This document shows, one piece after another, positions 29,890-41,654 of a stretch of 60,000 nt of DNA. The notes beneath the pieces are model-generated. The model was not told where the DNA came from and ran no database searches. It worked only from the letters and a program-made list of their open reading frames with translations. The position numbers and the translations under genes were made by a program. Source of the stretch: Rhizobium sp. CIAT894. GTDB lineage: Bacteria; Pseudomonadota; Alphaproteobacteria; Rhizobiales; Rhizobiaceae. Where the stretch lies: contig NZ_CP020947.1 of the NCBI RefSeq assembly GCF_000172795.2, forward strand, positions 1 to 60,000. The letters are read 5' to 3'. Position 1 is the first letter of the stretch. Every line of letters starts with the position of its first letter.

Positions 29890-31401
29890 TTATGATTCGC
29901 TTCGGCCTATTCCAGCCCTTGCGCACCAATCGCGCAAGGGGGCAAGCGCTTCGTGCTCGAGCGCGACCTGAAGATAGGCGAGCGTTCGCGGCATATGCTT
30001 GAGATAGCCGGGCTTGCCGTCGCGCTGCAGCAGCCGCACCCAGAGACCGGCAAGCTTGCAGTTGCGCTGCGCCGACATGATCGCCCAGGCCTTCATGAAT
30101 CCGGCTTCGTCGAATCCGCCTTGCGCGCGGCGAAGGCTGAGATAATCATCCATCAGCTGCCGGAACAGTTCCGGTTCGATCGTCACGCGCGCATCCTGAA
30201 CGATCGAGGCAAGATCATAGGCGGTCGGGCCGATCATGGCGTCCTGGAAGTCGATGAGGCCGATCTTGCCGATACCGCTTTCCTGTTCGCGCCAGATGAT
30301 GTTGGGCGAATGGAAGTCGCGCAGCAGCAGGTTCGTTTCAGCCGATTGCAGCTCGTCGATCAGATGGTCCCAGATCGCAAGATATTCCGCGCGTTCGGTA
30401 TCCGTGGCGCCCGTGCCGCGCTTCCAGGCGATATGCCAGTCGAGCACGAGCTGCACTTCCATCTTCATCGCTGTGCGGTCGAAGTCCGGAATGTGATGCG
30501 TATGTGTCGTCGAAACCGGGATATCCTGTGGAATCTGCATGGAATGAAGATGGGCAAGGCAGGCGACGCTTTGCCGGTAACGATCGGCGATCGGCCGCCC
30601 GTCGTCATCGAGCACGCCTTCGGTGCCGAGATCTTCGATCAGCAGGATGCCTTGCTCATAATCGACCTTATAAATCTCCGGCGCCGCAAAACCGCGTTCA
30701 CGCAAGGCATCGGCAATGGCGACGAAGGGATAGGCGTTCTGTGCGAGATGCGCGACCTTGGGATAGGATTTGCCGTCATGGACCGGCGGACCCTCGGGAT
30801 GCGGGCGCCAATCCATCAGTATTTTTCGCGGGGCAGCGTCCGGATAGATCGCCTCATAGGCGCGCAGCGAAGCATCGCCGGTCAGGAAGCGGCGTTTGAC
30901 AGCGGGATAGCCGGCTTCATCGAGGAAGGTTCGGATCGCCAGGACCCTGCGGAGGCGCGAGGCCTGCGGGTCCGAGGCCTTGATCGTTGCCCGGCGGCCG
31001 CTGCCCTCATGTTCCAAGCCCAGTGCGATACGTTCGGCGGGCAGTTCGCCCTCTGCCATCTCGGGCCATTCGACCAGGCAGATGCCGTTCTCCAGGGCCT
31101 CGTCGAAGCCGAGTTCCGTCAGTTCGGCCGGATCGCCGAGCCGGTAGAGATCGAAATGCGAAATGGGAATGCGCAGATCGTAGGATTGCACCAGCGTGAA
31201 GGTCGGGCTCGGGACTTCGAGCCCCTCGTCATCGGCCATGGCGCGCAGGATCGCACGGGCGAGCGAAGATTTGCCCGCGCCGAGATCGCCGGAAAGAGCC
31301 AGGCAATCGCCGGCTTTCAGGGCGAGCGCCAGATCGTCGCCGAAGCGGATGGTTGCCGCTTCGTCCTTCAGAAAAACCGAGATCGTATCGCCGGTCGTCA
31401 T
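29890..31401 (-). CDS. tsaE: TsaE ATPase fused to AmgK-like sugar kinase
   Basis: The 503-residue product joins two domains. Residues 1-150 are TsaE, the ATPase of the tRNA t6A37 threonylcarbamoyl complex: Walker A SGDLGAGKSS (37-46) and HFDLYRL near 98. Residues about 175-490 are an aminoglycoside-phosphotransferase/choline-kinase fold with LLLRDFHSPNIIWR (catalytic Asp and Asn) and LIDFQDAMIGP (metal Asp). This second part resembles AmgK, the anomeric MurNAc/GlcNAc kinase. It overlaps divL by 4 bases and is followed by the MurU-like gene. Each domain appears intact. A fusion of these two is recorded in alphaproteobacterial annotation. Confidence 0.9.
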   Translation of the reverse strand: MTTGDTISVFLKDEAATIRFGDDLALALKAGDCLALSGDLGAGKSSLARAILRAMADDEGLEVPSPTFTLVQSYDLRIPISHFDLYRLGDPAELTELGFDEALENGICLVEWPEMAEGELPAERIALGLEHEGSGRRATIKASDPQASRLRRVLAIRTFLDEAGYPAVKRRFLTGDASLRAYEAIYPDAAPRKILMDWRPHPEGPPVHDGKSYPKVAHLAQNAYPFVAIADALRERGFAAPEIYKVDYEQGILLIEDLGTEGVLDDDGRPIADRYRQSVACLAHLHSMQIPQDIPVSTTHTHHIPDFDRTAMKMEVQLVLDWHIAWKRGTGATDTERAEYLAIWDHLIDELQSAETNLLLRDFHSPNIIWREQESGIGKIGLIDFQDAMIGPTAYDLASIVQDARVTIEPELFRQLMDDYLSLRRAQGGFDEAGFMKAWAIMSAQRNCKLAGLWVRLLQRDGKPGYLKHMPRTLAYLQVALEHEALAPLRDWCARAGIGRSES

Positions 31402-33983
31402 TCGGCGGCGGCGGAATGCGGGATGTCGACCGAGGGAATGCGGCAGACCACGGTCGTGCCCTTGCCCGGCTCGCTGTCGATCGTCACGTCGCCGTGATGC
31501 AGGCTGACGAAGCTGTCGACGATCGACAGGCCGAGACCGGCGCCGCCGCGTTTGCCGCTTTTCGCTCCGGTCGCAAAACGATCGAAGACGGTTGCGATCA
31601 TGTCGGGCGAGATGCCGGGGCCGCGATCGCGGACGGCGAAAACGAAATCCGTGCCGTCGCGGTGGCATTCCAGCGAGATCGAGGTGCCCTCGGGCGAAAA
31701 ATTCGCCGCATTGGCAAGCAGCTTCAACAGGATCTGCTTCAGCCGCTGCGGGTCGGCGACGATCGAGCCGAGATAGGCCGGCGCGGTGATTTCAAGCGCC
31801 ACGCCGCTTTCATGCAGGCGATCTGCGATCTGCATCGAGACGTCGTCGAGCAGGTCGTTGAGATCGATATCCGCATAGTTGAGCCGCATGATGCCGGCAT
31901 CGACGGTCGCAAGGTCGAGGATATCGTTGACGAGCGTCAGGAGAACCGAGGACGAGGTCGAGATGTGGTCGATATATTCGGCCTGCCGGTCGTTCAGCGG
32001 TCCGACGCCCTGCGTGCGCAGCAGGTCGGTGAAGCCGATGATATTGGTCAGCGGCGAGCGCAGCTCATAGGAAACATGCTGGACGAAATCGTTCTTCAGT
32101 TCGTCGGCCTTGCGCAGTGCTTCGTTCTTCTCGGTCAGCGCCCGCTCGGCACGCACGCTGTCCGTCATGTTGACGAAGGTCAGCATGGTCTGCGCGTTCG
32201 GAAGCGGGATGACGGCGTAATCGAGCACGAGGCCGGAGAAGAGTTCCAGCGTTCCCTGGCCCGAGCGGCGTTCGTCGTCGAAGCTGGTGATCAGTTCGGC
32301 GAAGGTCTTCCAGCCGTCCGGCCGGTCGTAGGAGGGCGCGCAGGCCTCGCCCAATGCGCGGATATGGGTGCCGGGCTTGGCCTCCGTTTCCGTGATCCCC
32401 CAGAGCGCCCGGAAAGCCGGGTTCGACAGGCGGATGCGTCCGTCCGGGCCGAACACCGCCACACCTTCGGACAGATGGTCGATCGTTTCGCCCTGCACCT
32501 TGACCAGCGTGTTGTAGCGCGTTTCGAGATCGACCTGCTCGGTCAGGTTTTCGAATACCCAGGTGGCGCCGCCTTGCGGGTGGGCGGTCGCAAAGACGCG
32601 CAGCGTCTGCCCGTTCGGCAGATGCCAGAGGTCGGATTGCGTGTCGAGCGCGCGATAAACGGAAAGGGCGGATTCCTTCCAGCTTTTCCAGTTGAGCTGG
32701 TCCGGCAGCTTCTTGGCCGCCCGCAGCCGCTCGAGCAGCTCGCTATTGTCGGGCCGGCCTTCGAGGAAGGCGATGTCGAGCTCCCAGAGCGCAACGAAGG
32801 CCTGATTGTAGAATTGCAGCCGGCGGTCGCCGTCGAAGATCGCGACGGGCGTGGCGAGATGGTCGAGCGTTTCGGCGTGGCTCTTCAGCGTCCGCTCCAG
32901 CTCGGCGCGCACCGCCTCTATGTCGGACACATCGACTGCAATGCCGGCCGAGCCGCCGGGAAGCCTGACGTCGACGACATCGAAGAATGTGCGGTTGCCG
33001 TGCACAACAGTCGAGATCGTATCGTGGAAGGGCGATTCCGGCGTCGTCGTCGCGCGAATGCGTTCGCGCGCCACGGTCGTTAGCATCTCGCGGCCTTCGT
33101 TGATCGCCTGCTGCGGCGATCGCGCTTCGACGGCCTCGCCATAAGCCTGGTTGACCCAGGTCAGCCGGCCCGCCGGGTCGCGCTGCCAGGCCGGCATGTC
33201 GATCGCGTCGAGCATGGTCTGGAAGGACGAGATCGAGGTCATCAGCCGGTCGCGTTCGATCCTGAGTTCTGCGAGCTCGGCGCGCAGATTGTTGAGCGCC
33301 ACGAAGCGGACGAAGGCGCGCCCGCCGGAAACCCGGCCCTGCGCCTCGAGGATTTCGTCGCGAATGGTTTCGACCACCATATCGAAACTCTGCGCCCCGT
33401 CGCGCAGCCGGTCGATCGCCTTTTCCAGATCGGAGGCCGAGCGTGACTTCAGCCAGAGGCCGAAGGCCAGGAATTCGCCGTCCTGCGGCGCGCCGGTCTC
33501 CGGCGGAAGTTGGCCGAGCAGTTCGGGGCGGGTATTGCCGTCCCAGATGACGATCCGCCGGTTCTTGTCGGCGATCAACGCCTGGTATTGCGAAATGCGC
33601 TGCTGGGCATCGGAAAGCGCCGAACGGATTTCCCGGCTCTCGTTTTCCAGATTGCCGCGCTGGCGCACGAGCCATAGTGTCGAAAGCAGGGCTGCCGATA
33701 TGACGCCGATGACGACGGAAACGCCGACGACCTGCGAGGATGTGAAGAGGTGAGCCGAGGCTGCCACCTGCTGCTCGCCCTGTGCCAGAACCGGCCGCGC
33801 CAGCGCGGCAAGCGCCGTGCCGGCCGCGCAGGCTTTCAGAAAGCGCGCCAATGATCGATGCTCTTGCTTTGCGGCCTCGTGTGCCGCTGCAGATTTATGT
33901 TCTTGATCTGTCATGACGAGGCGGCGACCGGCGCGAGCGCCATCATCCGCCTGACCGGGCAGGCTGTTTTTCATTTCCGACAT
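31398..33983 (-). CDS. divL: DivL-type PAS sensor kinase with tyrosine at the phospho-acceptor site
   Basis: The 861-residue protein has one clear membrane helix near residues 83-107, an Ala-rich hydrophobic segment before it, three PAS-like regions (about 255-360, 375-480 and 495-610) and a kinase core. The dimerization helix reads FVQHVSYELRSPLTN, with Tyr639 where kinases have His. This is the hallmark of Caulobacter DivL, which controls CckA and so CtrA. The ATPase domain keeps ANAANFSP, RDRGPGIS and GAGLGLSIV. The start at 33983 is a judgement: TTG at 34007 and ATG at 33915 are also in frame. It heads the tsaE-amgK, murU, addB, addA run. Confidence 0.88.
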   Translation of the reverse strand: MSEMKNSLPGQADDGARAGRRLVMTDQEHKSAAAHEAAKQEHRSLARFLKACAAGTALAALARPVLAQGEQQVAASAHLFTSSQVVGVSVVIGVISAALLSTLWLVRQRGNLENESREIRSALSDAQQRISQYQALIADKNRRIVIWDGNTRPELLGQLPPETGAPQDGEFLAFGLWLKSRSASDLEKAIDRLRDGAQSFDMVVETIRDEILEAQGRVSGGRAFVRFVALNNLRAELAELRIERDRLMTSISSFQTMLDAIDMPAWQRDPAGRLTWVNQAYGEAVEARSPQQAINEGREMLTTVARERIRATTTPESPFHDTISTVVHGNRTFFDVVDVRLPGGSAGIAVDVSDIEAVRAELERTLKSHAETLDHLATPVAIFDGDRRLQFYNQAFVALWELDIAFLEGRPDNSELLERLRAAKKLPDQLNWKSWKESALSVYRALDTQSDLWHLPNGQTLRVFATAHPQGGATWVFENLTEQVDLETRYNTLVKVQGETIDHLSEGVAVFGPDGRIRLSNPAFRALWGITETEAKPGTHIRALGEACAPSYDRPDGWKTFAELITSFDDERRSGQGTLELFSGLVLDYAVIPLPNAQTMLTFVNMTDSVRAERALTEKNEALRKADELKNDFVQHVSYELRSPLTNIIGFTDLLRTQGVGPLNDRQAEYIDHISTSSSVLLTLVNDILDLATVDAGIMRLNYADIDLNDLLDDVSMQIADRLHESGVALEITAPAYLGSIVADPQRLKQILLKLLANAANFSPEGTSISLECHRDGTDFVFAVRDRGPGISPDMIATVFDRFATGAKSGKRGGAGLGLSIVDSFVSLHHGDVTIDSEPGKGTTVVCRIPSVDIPHSAAAE

Positions 33984-34120
33984 CCGCGGTATGTCTCCGT
34001 CCTTCAATGTGCCGCATTACGACAAGACATCCCATTTTCGAGCGGTCGGACGGGGTCCGGCGTCCCGAATCAAGTCTTAAAACAATACTTCGGAAGGGAA
34101 TCGGCGGGAAGGGAGCGCCC

Positions 34121-34157
34121 AAAAAATAAGCCGCGGCATTTGTCAATGCCGCGGCTT
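34121..34157 (-). terminator. Rho-independent terminator after ahcY
   Basis: On the - strand a perfect 12-bp stem (AAGCCGCGGCAT / ATGCCGCGGCTT, 34146-34157 and 34128-34139) with a 6-base loop is followed by TTATTTTTT. It separates ahcY from divL. Confidence 0.9.
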
Positions 34158-34185
34158 CTACATCTTGTGGATATTAACGATACGA

Positions 34186-35586
<1,401 letters not shown>

Positions 35587-35687
35587 AGAGGTCTCCAGGC
35601 TGAAAAACGTCTCAAAAAAAGCGCAGGCACGAGCAAGCGCACGGCATGCCAGCCGTTTAGCAGGCTTCTGATGGGAAGGCAATAAGG

Positions 35688-35707
35688 ATATAAAGAAGTC
35701 TTTATAT
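35688..35707. promoter_or_regulatory. palindromic candidate operator upstream of ahcY
   Basis: ATATAAAGA (35688-35696) and TCTTTATAT (35699-35707) form a perfect 9-bp inverted repeat with a 2-base spacer, between ptsH and ahcY. ArsR-family SahR regulators are known to control ahcY and methionine-cycle genes in Proteobacteria through AT-rich palindromes. That this is a SahR site is inference. Confidence 0.6.
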
Positions 35708-35730
35708 GTTTATATGAGCTCGGCCAGCGC

Positions 35731-36006
35731 TCACATTTCTTCGCCGAAGCGGTTCTGGATCAGCTGATCCAGAGCCTCCAGGGCTTCTTCGGCCTGGCTG
35801 CCGCTCGCCGAGACGACGACGCTCGAGCCGGGGCTTGCCGCAAGCATCATCAGGCCCATGATCGAGGTGCCGCCGACTGTCATCCCGTCCTTGGAAACGG
35901 TGATGGCGGCATCGAAGGTCTCGACCATCTGCACGAATTTGGCGGAGGCGCGCGCGTGAAGACCGCGCTTGTTGATGATGAGGAGTTCCCGGGAGAGCGA
36001 TGTCAT
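35731..36006 (-). CDS. ptsH: HPr phosphocarrier protein
   Basis: The 91-residue HPr has the phospho-acceptor His17 in GLHARASAKF and a candidate regulatory Ser48 in GGTSIMGLMML. Both the EI-dependent and kinase-dependent sites thus appear present. With HPr kinase and EIIA-Man beside it, and no sugar permease nearby, it belongs to a regulatory rather than transport PTS. EI is not in the window. It follows the EIIA gene by 9 bases. Confidence 0.95.
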   Translation of the reverse strand: MTSLSRELLIINKRGLHARASAKFVQMVETFDAAITVSKDGMTVGGTSIMGLMMLAASPGSSVVVSASGSQAEEALEALDQLIQNRFGEEM

Positions 36007-36015
36007 GAAGGGCCG

Positions 36016-36417
36016 TTATTTTCCGCTGAGCACGCGGCTCGCGACATTGATATATTTTCGCCCGGCTTCGGAAGCCTCCACCAGCGCTTTCTCCATATTG
36101 TTCTCGCCGCGCACGCCGGCGAGCTTGATCAGCATCGGCAGGTTGACGCCGGCAATGACTTCGGTATGGCCGCTGCTCATGACTGATATGGCGAGATTGG
36201 ACGGCGTGCCGCCGAACATGTCGGTCAGAATGACGACGCCATGGCCGTCATCGGCACCGGAAACAGCTTCCAGAATGTCCTGCCGTCTTTGATCCATGTC
36301 GTCTTCGGGGCCAATACAGACCGTCTCGATGAATTTCTGAGGACCGACGACGTGCTCGACAGCATGACGAAACTCTTCAGCCAGCTTGCCATGAGTGACA
36401 AGCACAAGTCCGATCAT
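36016..36417 (-). CDS. PTS EIIA component, mannose family
   Basis: The 133-residue protein is an EIIA-Man domain. His9 in VTHGKLAEEF is the phosphorylation site, and ILTDMFGGTPSN is the conserved dimer loop. There are no IIB, IIC or IID genes nearby, so a role in sensing rather than sugar uptake is likely, as described for alphaproteobacterial regulatory PTS. The start at 36417 is chosen because the family begins immediately before the first strand. An in-frame extension to 36471 looks unrelated. Confidence 0.92.
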   Translation of the reverse strand: MIGLVLVTHGKLAEEFRHAVEHVVGPQKFIETVCIGPEDDMDQRRQDILEAVSGADDGHGVVILTDMFGGTPSNLAISVMSSGHTEVIAGVNLPMLIKLAGVRGENNMEKALVEASEAGRKYINVASRVLSGK

Positions 36418-36567
36418 GATATTACTGCTCCCATATACGCGAACGGTGGCCCCAATATCGCAATGCAGCAATTACGTCCACCGGTGGCGGCACATCTTGG
36501 CTATGAAAAGCCGAAGTGCAAGATAAAAATGCGAATATATAAGGCAGATTGATCAATCCGAAAGGCG

Positions 36568-37017
36568 TCACTGCCCGATATCGGGTGCTTTTGCCATCAG
36601 GATTGCAAGGGGTGAAGGCACGCCTGTGAGCAACCGCAATGCGGGAAGCGACAAACCGGGGGCAAGATCGACGACTTCGTCTTCAGGGGGGAGACGGTTT
36701 TCACCGCTGGCGCTGCCGGGAAGCACGGCATAATGCATGGGCGCCCGGGCGACATGATCCTGCTGGACGATGCCGGTGCCGCGAAGTTCGATCAGCCCGG
36801 CGATCGACGGCGGACAGGTGGCGATCACCGCGCCGGTCTCTTGCGACAACAGCACCTGATCGTCGGCGACCAGTGCCGTGAACAGCCCGAGCCGCCGTGC
36901 CTCGGTCATGCAGGTAAAGGCCAGCATCGATTTTCCCCAGCCGGAAGGGCCGCTGAACAGCAGCCCCGTCCGGCCGACGACGATCGCCGTCGCATGGATG
37001 TTCAAAGCCGCCGTCAT
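36568..37017 (-). CDS. hprK: HPr kinase/phosphorylase, short alphaproteobacterial form
   Basis: The 149-residue protein keeps only the C-terminal catalytic domain of HPrK (about 310 residues in Firmicutes). The P-loop is GPSGWGKS (residues 23-30), and LRGTGIVQ matches the kinase/phosphorylase signature. The N-terminal domain is absent, as in other Rhizobiales. Its target would be Ser48 of HPr. It overlaps chvG by 4 bases (ATGA), tying PTS control to the ChvGI envelope sensor. A 150-base gap follows before the EIIA gene. Confidence 0.92.
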   Translation of the reverse strand: MTAALNIHATAIVVGRTGLLFSGPSGWGKSMLAFTCMTEARRLGLFTALVADDQVLLSQETGAVIATCPPSIAGLIELRGTGIVQQDHVARAPMHYAVLPGSASGENRLPPEDEVVDLAPGLSLPALRLLTGVPSPLAILMAKAPDIGQ

Positions 37018-38801
37018 GCGGAGGCATCAAGGGGCAAAGCGAGAATGAAGCGGGCGCCGAGCACCTGGCCTTCGGCATCGGTGATGTTCTCCGCCCTCAG
37101 CGAGCCGCCATGGGCTTCGGCGATCTGCCGGCTGATCGACAGGCCGAGCCCCGAATTCTGTCCGAATCCTTCCGATTCCGGTCGGTCGGTATAGAAACGC
37201 TCGAAGATGCGGTCGATATTTTCCGCCTGGATGCCGGGGCCGTTGTCTTCGATGGTGGTGACGCAGCGCGATCGTGTCCGCACCAGCCGCACGGTGATCT
37301 TGCCACCCTTCTCCGGCACGAAGGAGCGGGCGTTCTCGATCAGGTTGGCGATGATCTGGCCGATGCGCAGATCGTGGCCGTTGACGACGAAGCGCGTCTT
37401 GACGTTCGGCTTGCGATCGATCGCATATTCGATCTCCACCTGCTTCTTGCTGCTCCTGACCTGGCGTGAAACCTCGATGAGGTCGCGCAACAGCACCTCC
37501 ATGTCGACGGAGCCGGCATCGACACGCGCAAGTTCGGCATCGAGGCGGGAGGCGTCGGAGATATCGCTGATCAACCGGTCGAGGCGGCGGACATCGTGCT
37601 GGATGACGTCCATCAGCCGCTTCTTGGAATCGTCGGATCGGGCAAGCGGCAGCGTTTCGACGGCGCTGCGCAGCGACGTCAGCGGATTCTTGAGTTCGTG
37701 GCTGACATCGGCGGCGAAACTCTCGATCGCATCGATGCGGTCGTAGAGCGCCGTCGTCATCTCGCGCAAAGCTATGGAAAGATTGCCGATTTCATCCTGG
37801 CGGGCGGAAAAGTCGGGAATCTCCTCACGCGCCTTGGCCCCGCGCCGCACCCGGATGGCGGCGGCCGAAAGGCGGCGCAGCGGATTGGCGATCGTCGACG
37901 ACAACACCAGCGAAAGCAGCACGTTGACCAGCGTGGCGACGCCGAAGACGCGCATGATGGCAAGCCGCTCGGCATGAACGATATTGTCGATATCGCCCGC
38001 CTGCGTCGACAACAGCAGCACGCCGAGCACGGCGCGGAAGCGCTGGATCGGCACGGCGACGGAAACGATGAGCTCGCCTTTTTCGGTGGTGCGCACCACG
38101 GCGCCGCGCACACCGGTCAGCGCGTTCATCACTTCGGGATAGATCGAGCCGTCGCCGCCCGGCGCTTCCTTATAGAGCGGCAGATTGCCGGGCTGCAGCG
38201 CCTTGTTGAACAGGGTCGCGAACCACTCGCTCCAGGTCTGTTTCTCCTCCTCGACCGGCGGCAGGTCGAAGCGCAGCACCTGGCCGCGCGAGTAGAGATG
38301 GCGCGAATCGAGCAGCAGATTGGCGTCGGCATCGAAGATGCGGGCGCGTGTGCGTGTCGGCGAGATCAGCCGGCGCAGGACCGGGGCGACCTTCTCTGGA
38401 TCGATCGGGAATTCGAGATCCTCGTCGTTCGGCACCGGGGTGATGCTCTGGCCGGCCTGCAGCTCGAGCAGCTTCTGTGGATCGATGGTGATCGAGTTGG
38501 TATCGACCGACGCGGAGGCCGAAATGGCGCCGGCGATGATCTCGCCCTGCGTCAACAGGCTTTCGGCGCGCGCGTCGATCAGCCCCTCGCGAAACTGGTT
38601 GAGGTAGAGGATGCCGCCGACGAGCACCACCAGCGCGACCAGGTTGAAGAACAGGATGCGCCGCGTCAGGCTCGAAAACACCGCATTGCCGAAGATGCGG
38701 CGGATCAGCGTGAAGGGATGCGACCAACGGCGGCCTCGGACGCGACGGGTGCTCACGCCCTCCGCGTCGTCCAGATCCCTTTCCTGCACCAACTGTGCCA
38801 A
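37014..38801 (-). CDS. chvG: ChvG/ExoS sensor histidine kinase
   Basis: The 595-residue kinase has membrane helices at about 47-68 and 283-303 enclosing a periplasmic domain, a HAMP region, and the phospho-acceptor His368 in FAADVSHELKNPLTS. The ATPase domain carries IANLIENARSF and NSGLGLSISRQI. ChvG-ChvI (ExoS-ChvI) senses acid or envelope stress and controls exopolysaccharide, motility and symbiosis or virulence genes. The start is TTG at 38801 with AAAGGG upstream. It lies 75 bases after chvI and overlaps hprK. Confidence 0.95.
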   Translation of the reverse strand: MAQLVQERDLDDAEGVSTRRVRGRRWSHPFTLIRRIFGNAVFSSLTRRILFFNLVALVVLVGGILYLNQFREGLIDARAESLLTQGEIIAGAISASASVDTNSITIDPQKLLELQAGQSITPVPNDEDLEFPIDPEKVAPVLRRLISPTRTRARIFDADANLLLDSRHLYSRGQVLRFDLPPVEEEKQTWSEWFATLFNKALQPGNLPLYKEAPGGDGSIYPEVMNALTGVRGAVVRTTEKGELIVSVAVPIQRFRAVLGVLLLSTQAGDIDNIVHAERLAIMRVFGVATLVNVLLSLVLSSTIANPLRRLSAAAIRVRRGAKAREEIPDFSARQDEIGNLSIALREMTTALYDRIDAIESFAADVSHELKNPLTSLRSAVETLPLARSDDSKKRLMDVIQHDVRRLDRLISDISDASRLDAELARVDAGSVDMEVLLRDLIEVSRQVRSSKKQVEIEYAIDRKPNVKTRFVVNGHDLRIGQIIANLIENARSFVPEKGGKITVRLVRTRSRCVTTIEDNGPGIQAENIDRIFERFYTDRPESEGFGQNSGLGLSISRQIAEAHGGSLRAENITDAEGQVLGARFILALPLDASA

Positions 38802-38876
38802 TGACAGGCCCTTTCGGAGGGCGGGGCCAGCTTGCCGGCGCCACCCTCAATCGTCTCTTCCTGCGCTCGTGAAGCG

Positions 38877-39632
38877 TCAGGCTGCTTCGCGGAAGCGGTA
38901 ACCCACACCGTAAAGCGTTTCAATCATATCAAAGTCGGTATCGACCATCTTGAACTTCTTGCGCAGCCGCTTGATGTGGCTGTCAATGGTCCGGTCATCA
39001 ACATACACCTGTTCGTCATAGGCGGCATCCATCAAGGCGTCGCGGCTTTTCACCACACCCGGGCGCTGCGCCAGGGAATGCAGGATCAGGAATTCGGTCA
39101 CCGTCAGCGTCACGGCCTCACCTTTCCAGGTGCAGGTATGGCGTTCCTGGTCCATGACCAGCTGCCCGCGCTCCAGCGAGCGGGCCTGCTGCACGACGCC
39201 GGTCTTCGGCGCGCCGGCGGGGCTGGTGCCGCCTGCGGCTGCGGCTTCGCGGCTCGAGGCGCGGCGCAGAACGGCGCGGACGCGCTCGACCAGCAGGCGC
39301 TGGGAAAAAGGCTTGGTGATGAAATCGTCGGCGCCCATCTTCAGGCCGAAGAGCTCATCGATCTCTTCATCCTTGGAGGTGAGGAAGATGACGGGAATAT
39401 CCGACTTCTGCCGCAGGCGGCGCAGCAGTTCCATGCCGTCCATGCGCGGCATCTTGATGTCGAAGATCGCCAGCTGCGGCGGTCGTGCCAGAAGGCCGTC
39501 GAGCGCCGAAGCACCGTCCGTATAGGTCTCGACCTTATATCCTTCGGCCTCCAGTGCGATCGACACCGAGGTGAGGATGTTGCGGTCGTCGTCAACGAGC
39601 GCGATTGTCGGCATGGTGTTGGTCTCCGTCAT
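38877..39632 (-). CDS. chvI: ChvI response regulator
   Basis: The 251-residue OmpR-family regulator has a receiver domain (Asp58 in [11 protein letters not shown], acidic pocket VDDD at 13-16, Lys in ITKPF) and a winged-helix DNA-binding domain in the C-terminal third ending GYRFREAA. It is the partner of ChvG. Two starts are possible: ATG at 39632 (used here) and ATG at 39614, which gives the N-terminus [10 protein letters not shown] typical of rhizobial ChvI and has GGAG 9 bases upstream. It is divergent from pckA. Confidence 0.96.
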   Translation of the reverse strand: MTETNTMPTIALVDDDRNILTSVSIALEAEGYKVETYTDGASALDGLLARPPQLAIFDIKMPRMDGMELLRRLRQKSDIPVIFLTSKDEEIDELFGLKMGADDFITKPFSQRLLVERVRAVLRRASSREAAAAGGTSPAGAPKTGVVQQARSLERGQLVMDQERHTCTWKGEAVTLTVTEFLILHSLAQRPGVVKSRDALMDAAYDEQVYVDDRTIDSHIKRLRKKFKMVDTDFDMIETLYGVGYRFREAA

Positions 39633-39952
39633 CAGTGCACAATCTCCCGGATTTTGCTCTCCCCAGGCGGTCTCAGTGACCGGATGCGCTTATGGAGGAT
39701 AAAGGTGGAACAAATTGTGGCAAAGATAAAGGGAAAGATTGTCGTAAAATTTTCCGGCAATCTTAAGTGGCGGGGTGAAATGTTTCAACGCGCCTTTCTA
39801 AAACGATTTAAAAATGAGGCGATAAATTTAAATCGATTAAATATTTGATATTACTGCATTTTCTCAAATTCTGTGTCTTGTGTTTTAAAATTTCTCCCCG
39901 TATTTTCGCGATTAGTTTTAACGGCAACGAGCCTGAGCAAAGGGAACTAGCC
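39633..39952. promoter_or_regulatory. divergent chvI-pckA intergenic region
   Basis: About 320 bases with an AT-rich core (39700-39920), unlike the GC-rich surroundings. It must hold both promoters. Visible structure: an inverted repeat CGATTTAAA / TTTAAATCG (39804-39812 and 39827-39835) and a palindrome centred on CG at 39834-39835. No gene was found in it; a pckA-frame open extension to 39845 is not family-like. Confidence 0.6.
39828..39841. promoter_or_regulatory. LacI-type palindrome in the pckA promoter
   Basis: TTAAATCGATTAAA is a near-perfect palindrome around a central CG, the shape of LacI/GalR-family operators. pckA in Sinorhizobium is controlled by the LacI-family regulator PckR. 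That this is its binding site is inference. It lies 112 bases before the pckA ATG. Confidence 0.45.
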
Positions 39953-41563
<1,611 letters not shown>

Positions 41564-41572
41564 GAAACGCAA

Positions 41573-41640
41573 GCAATTCCAGCAAAAGTGTGCAGCGGTT
41601 TTGCCAGGCAAAGCGCGAAGCGCTTTTGCCGGGAATTGCG
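41573..41640 (+). repeat. rhizobial palindromic intergenic repeat, copy A
   Basis: A 68-base element with inverted ends (GCAATTCC / GGAATTGC) and an internal hairpin GGCAAAGCGCGAAGCGCTTT. It matches the element at 56653-56720 at about 60 of 68 positions by eye, with no gaps. It lies 9 bases after the pckA stop. Confidence 0.85.
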
Positions 41641-41654
41641 CTAGACAGAATCTC

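Noticed and set aside
35587..35730. SAM or SAH riboswitch upstream of ahcY
   Set aside because: No recognisable riboswitch core was seen. The notable element is a short DNA palindrome, more like a protein operator.
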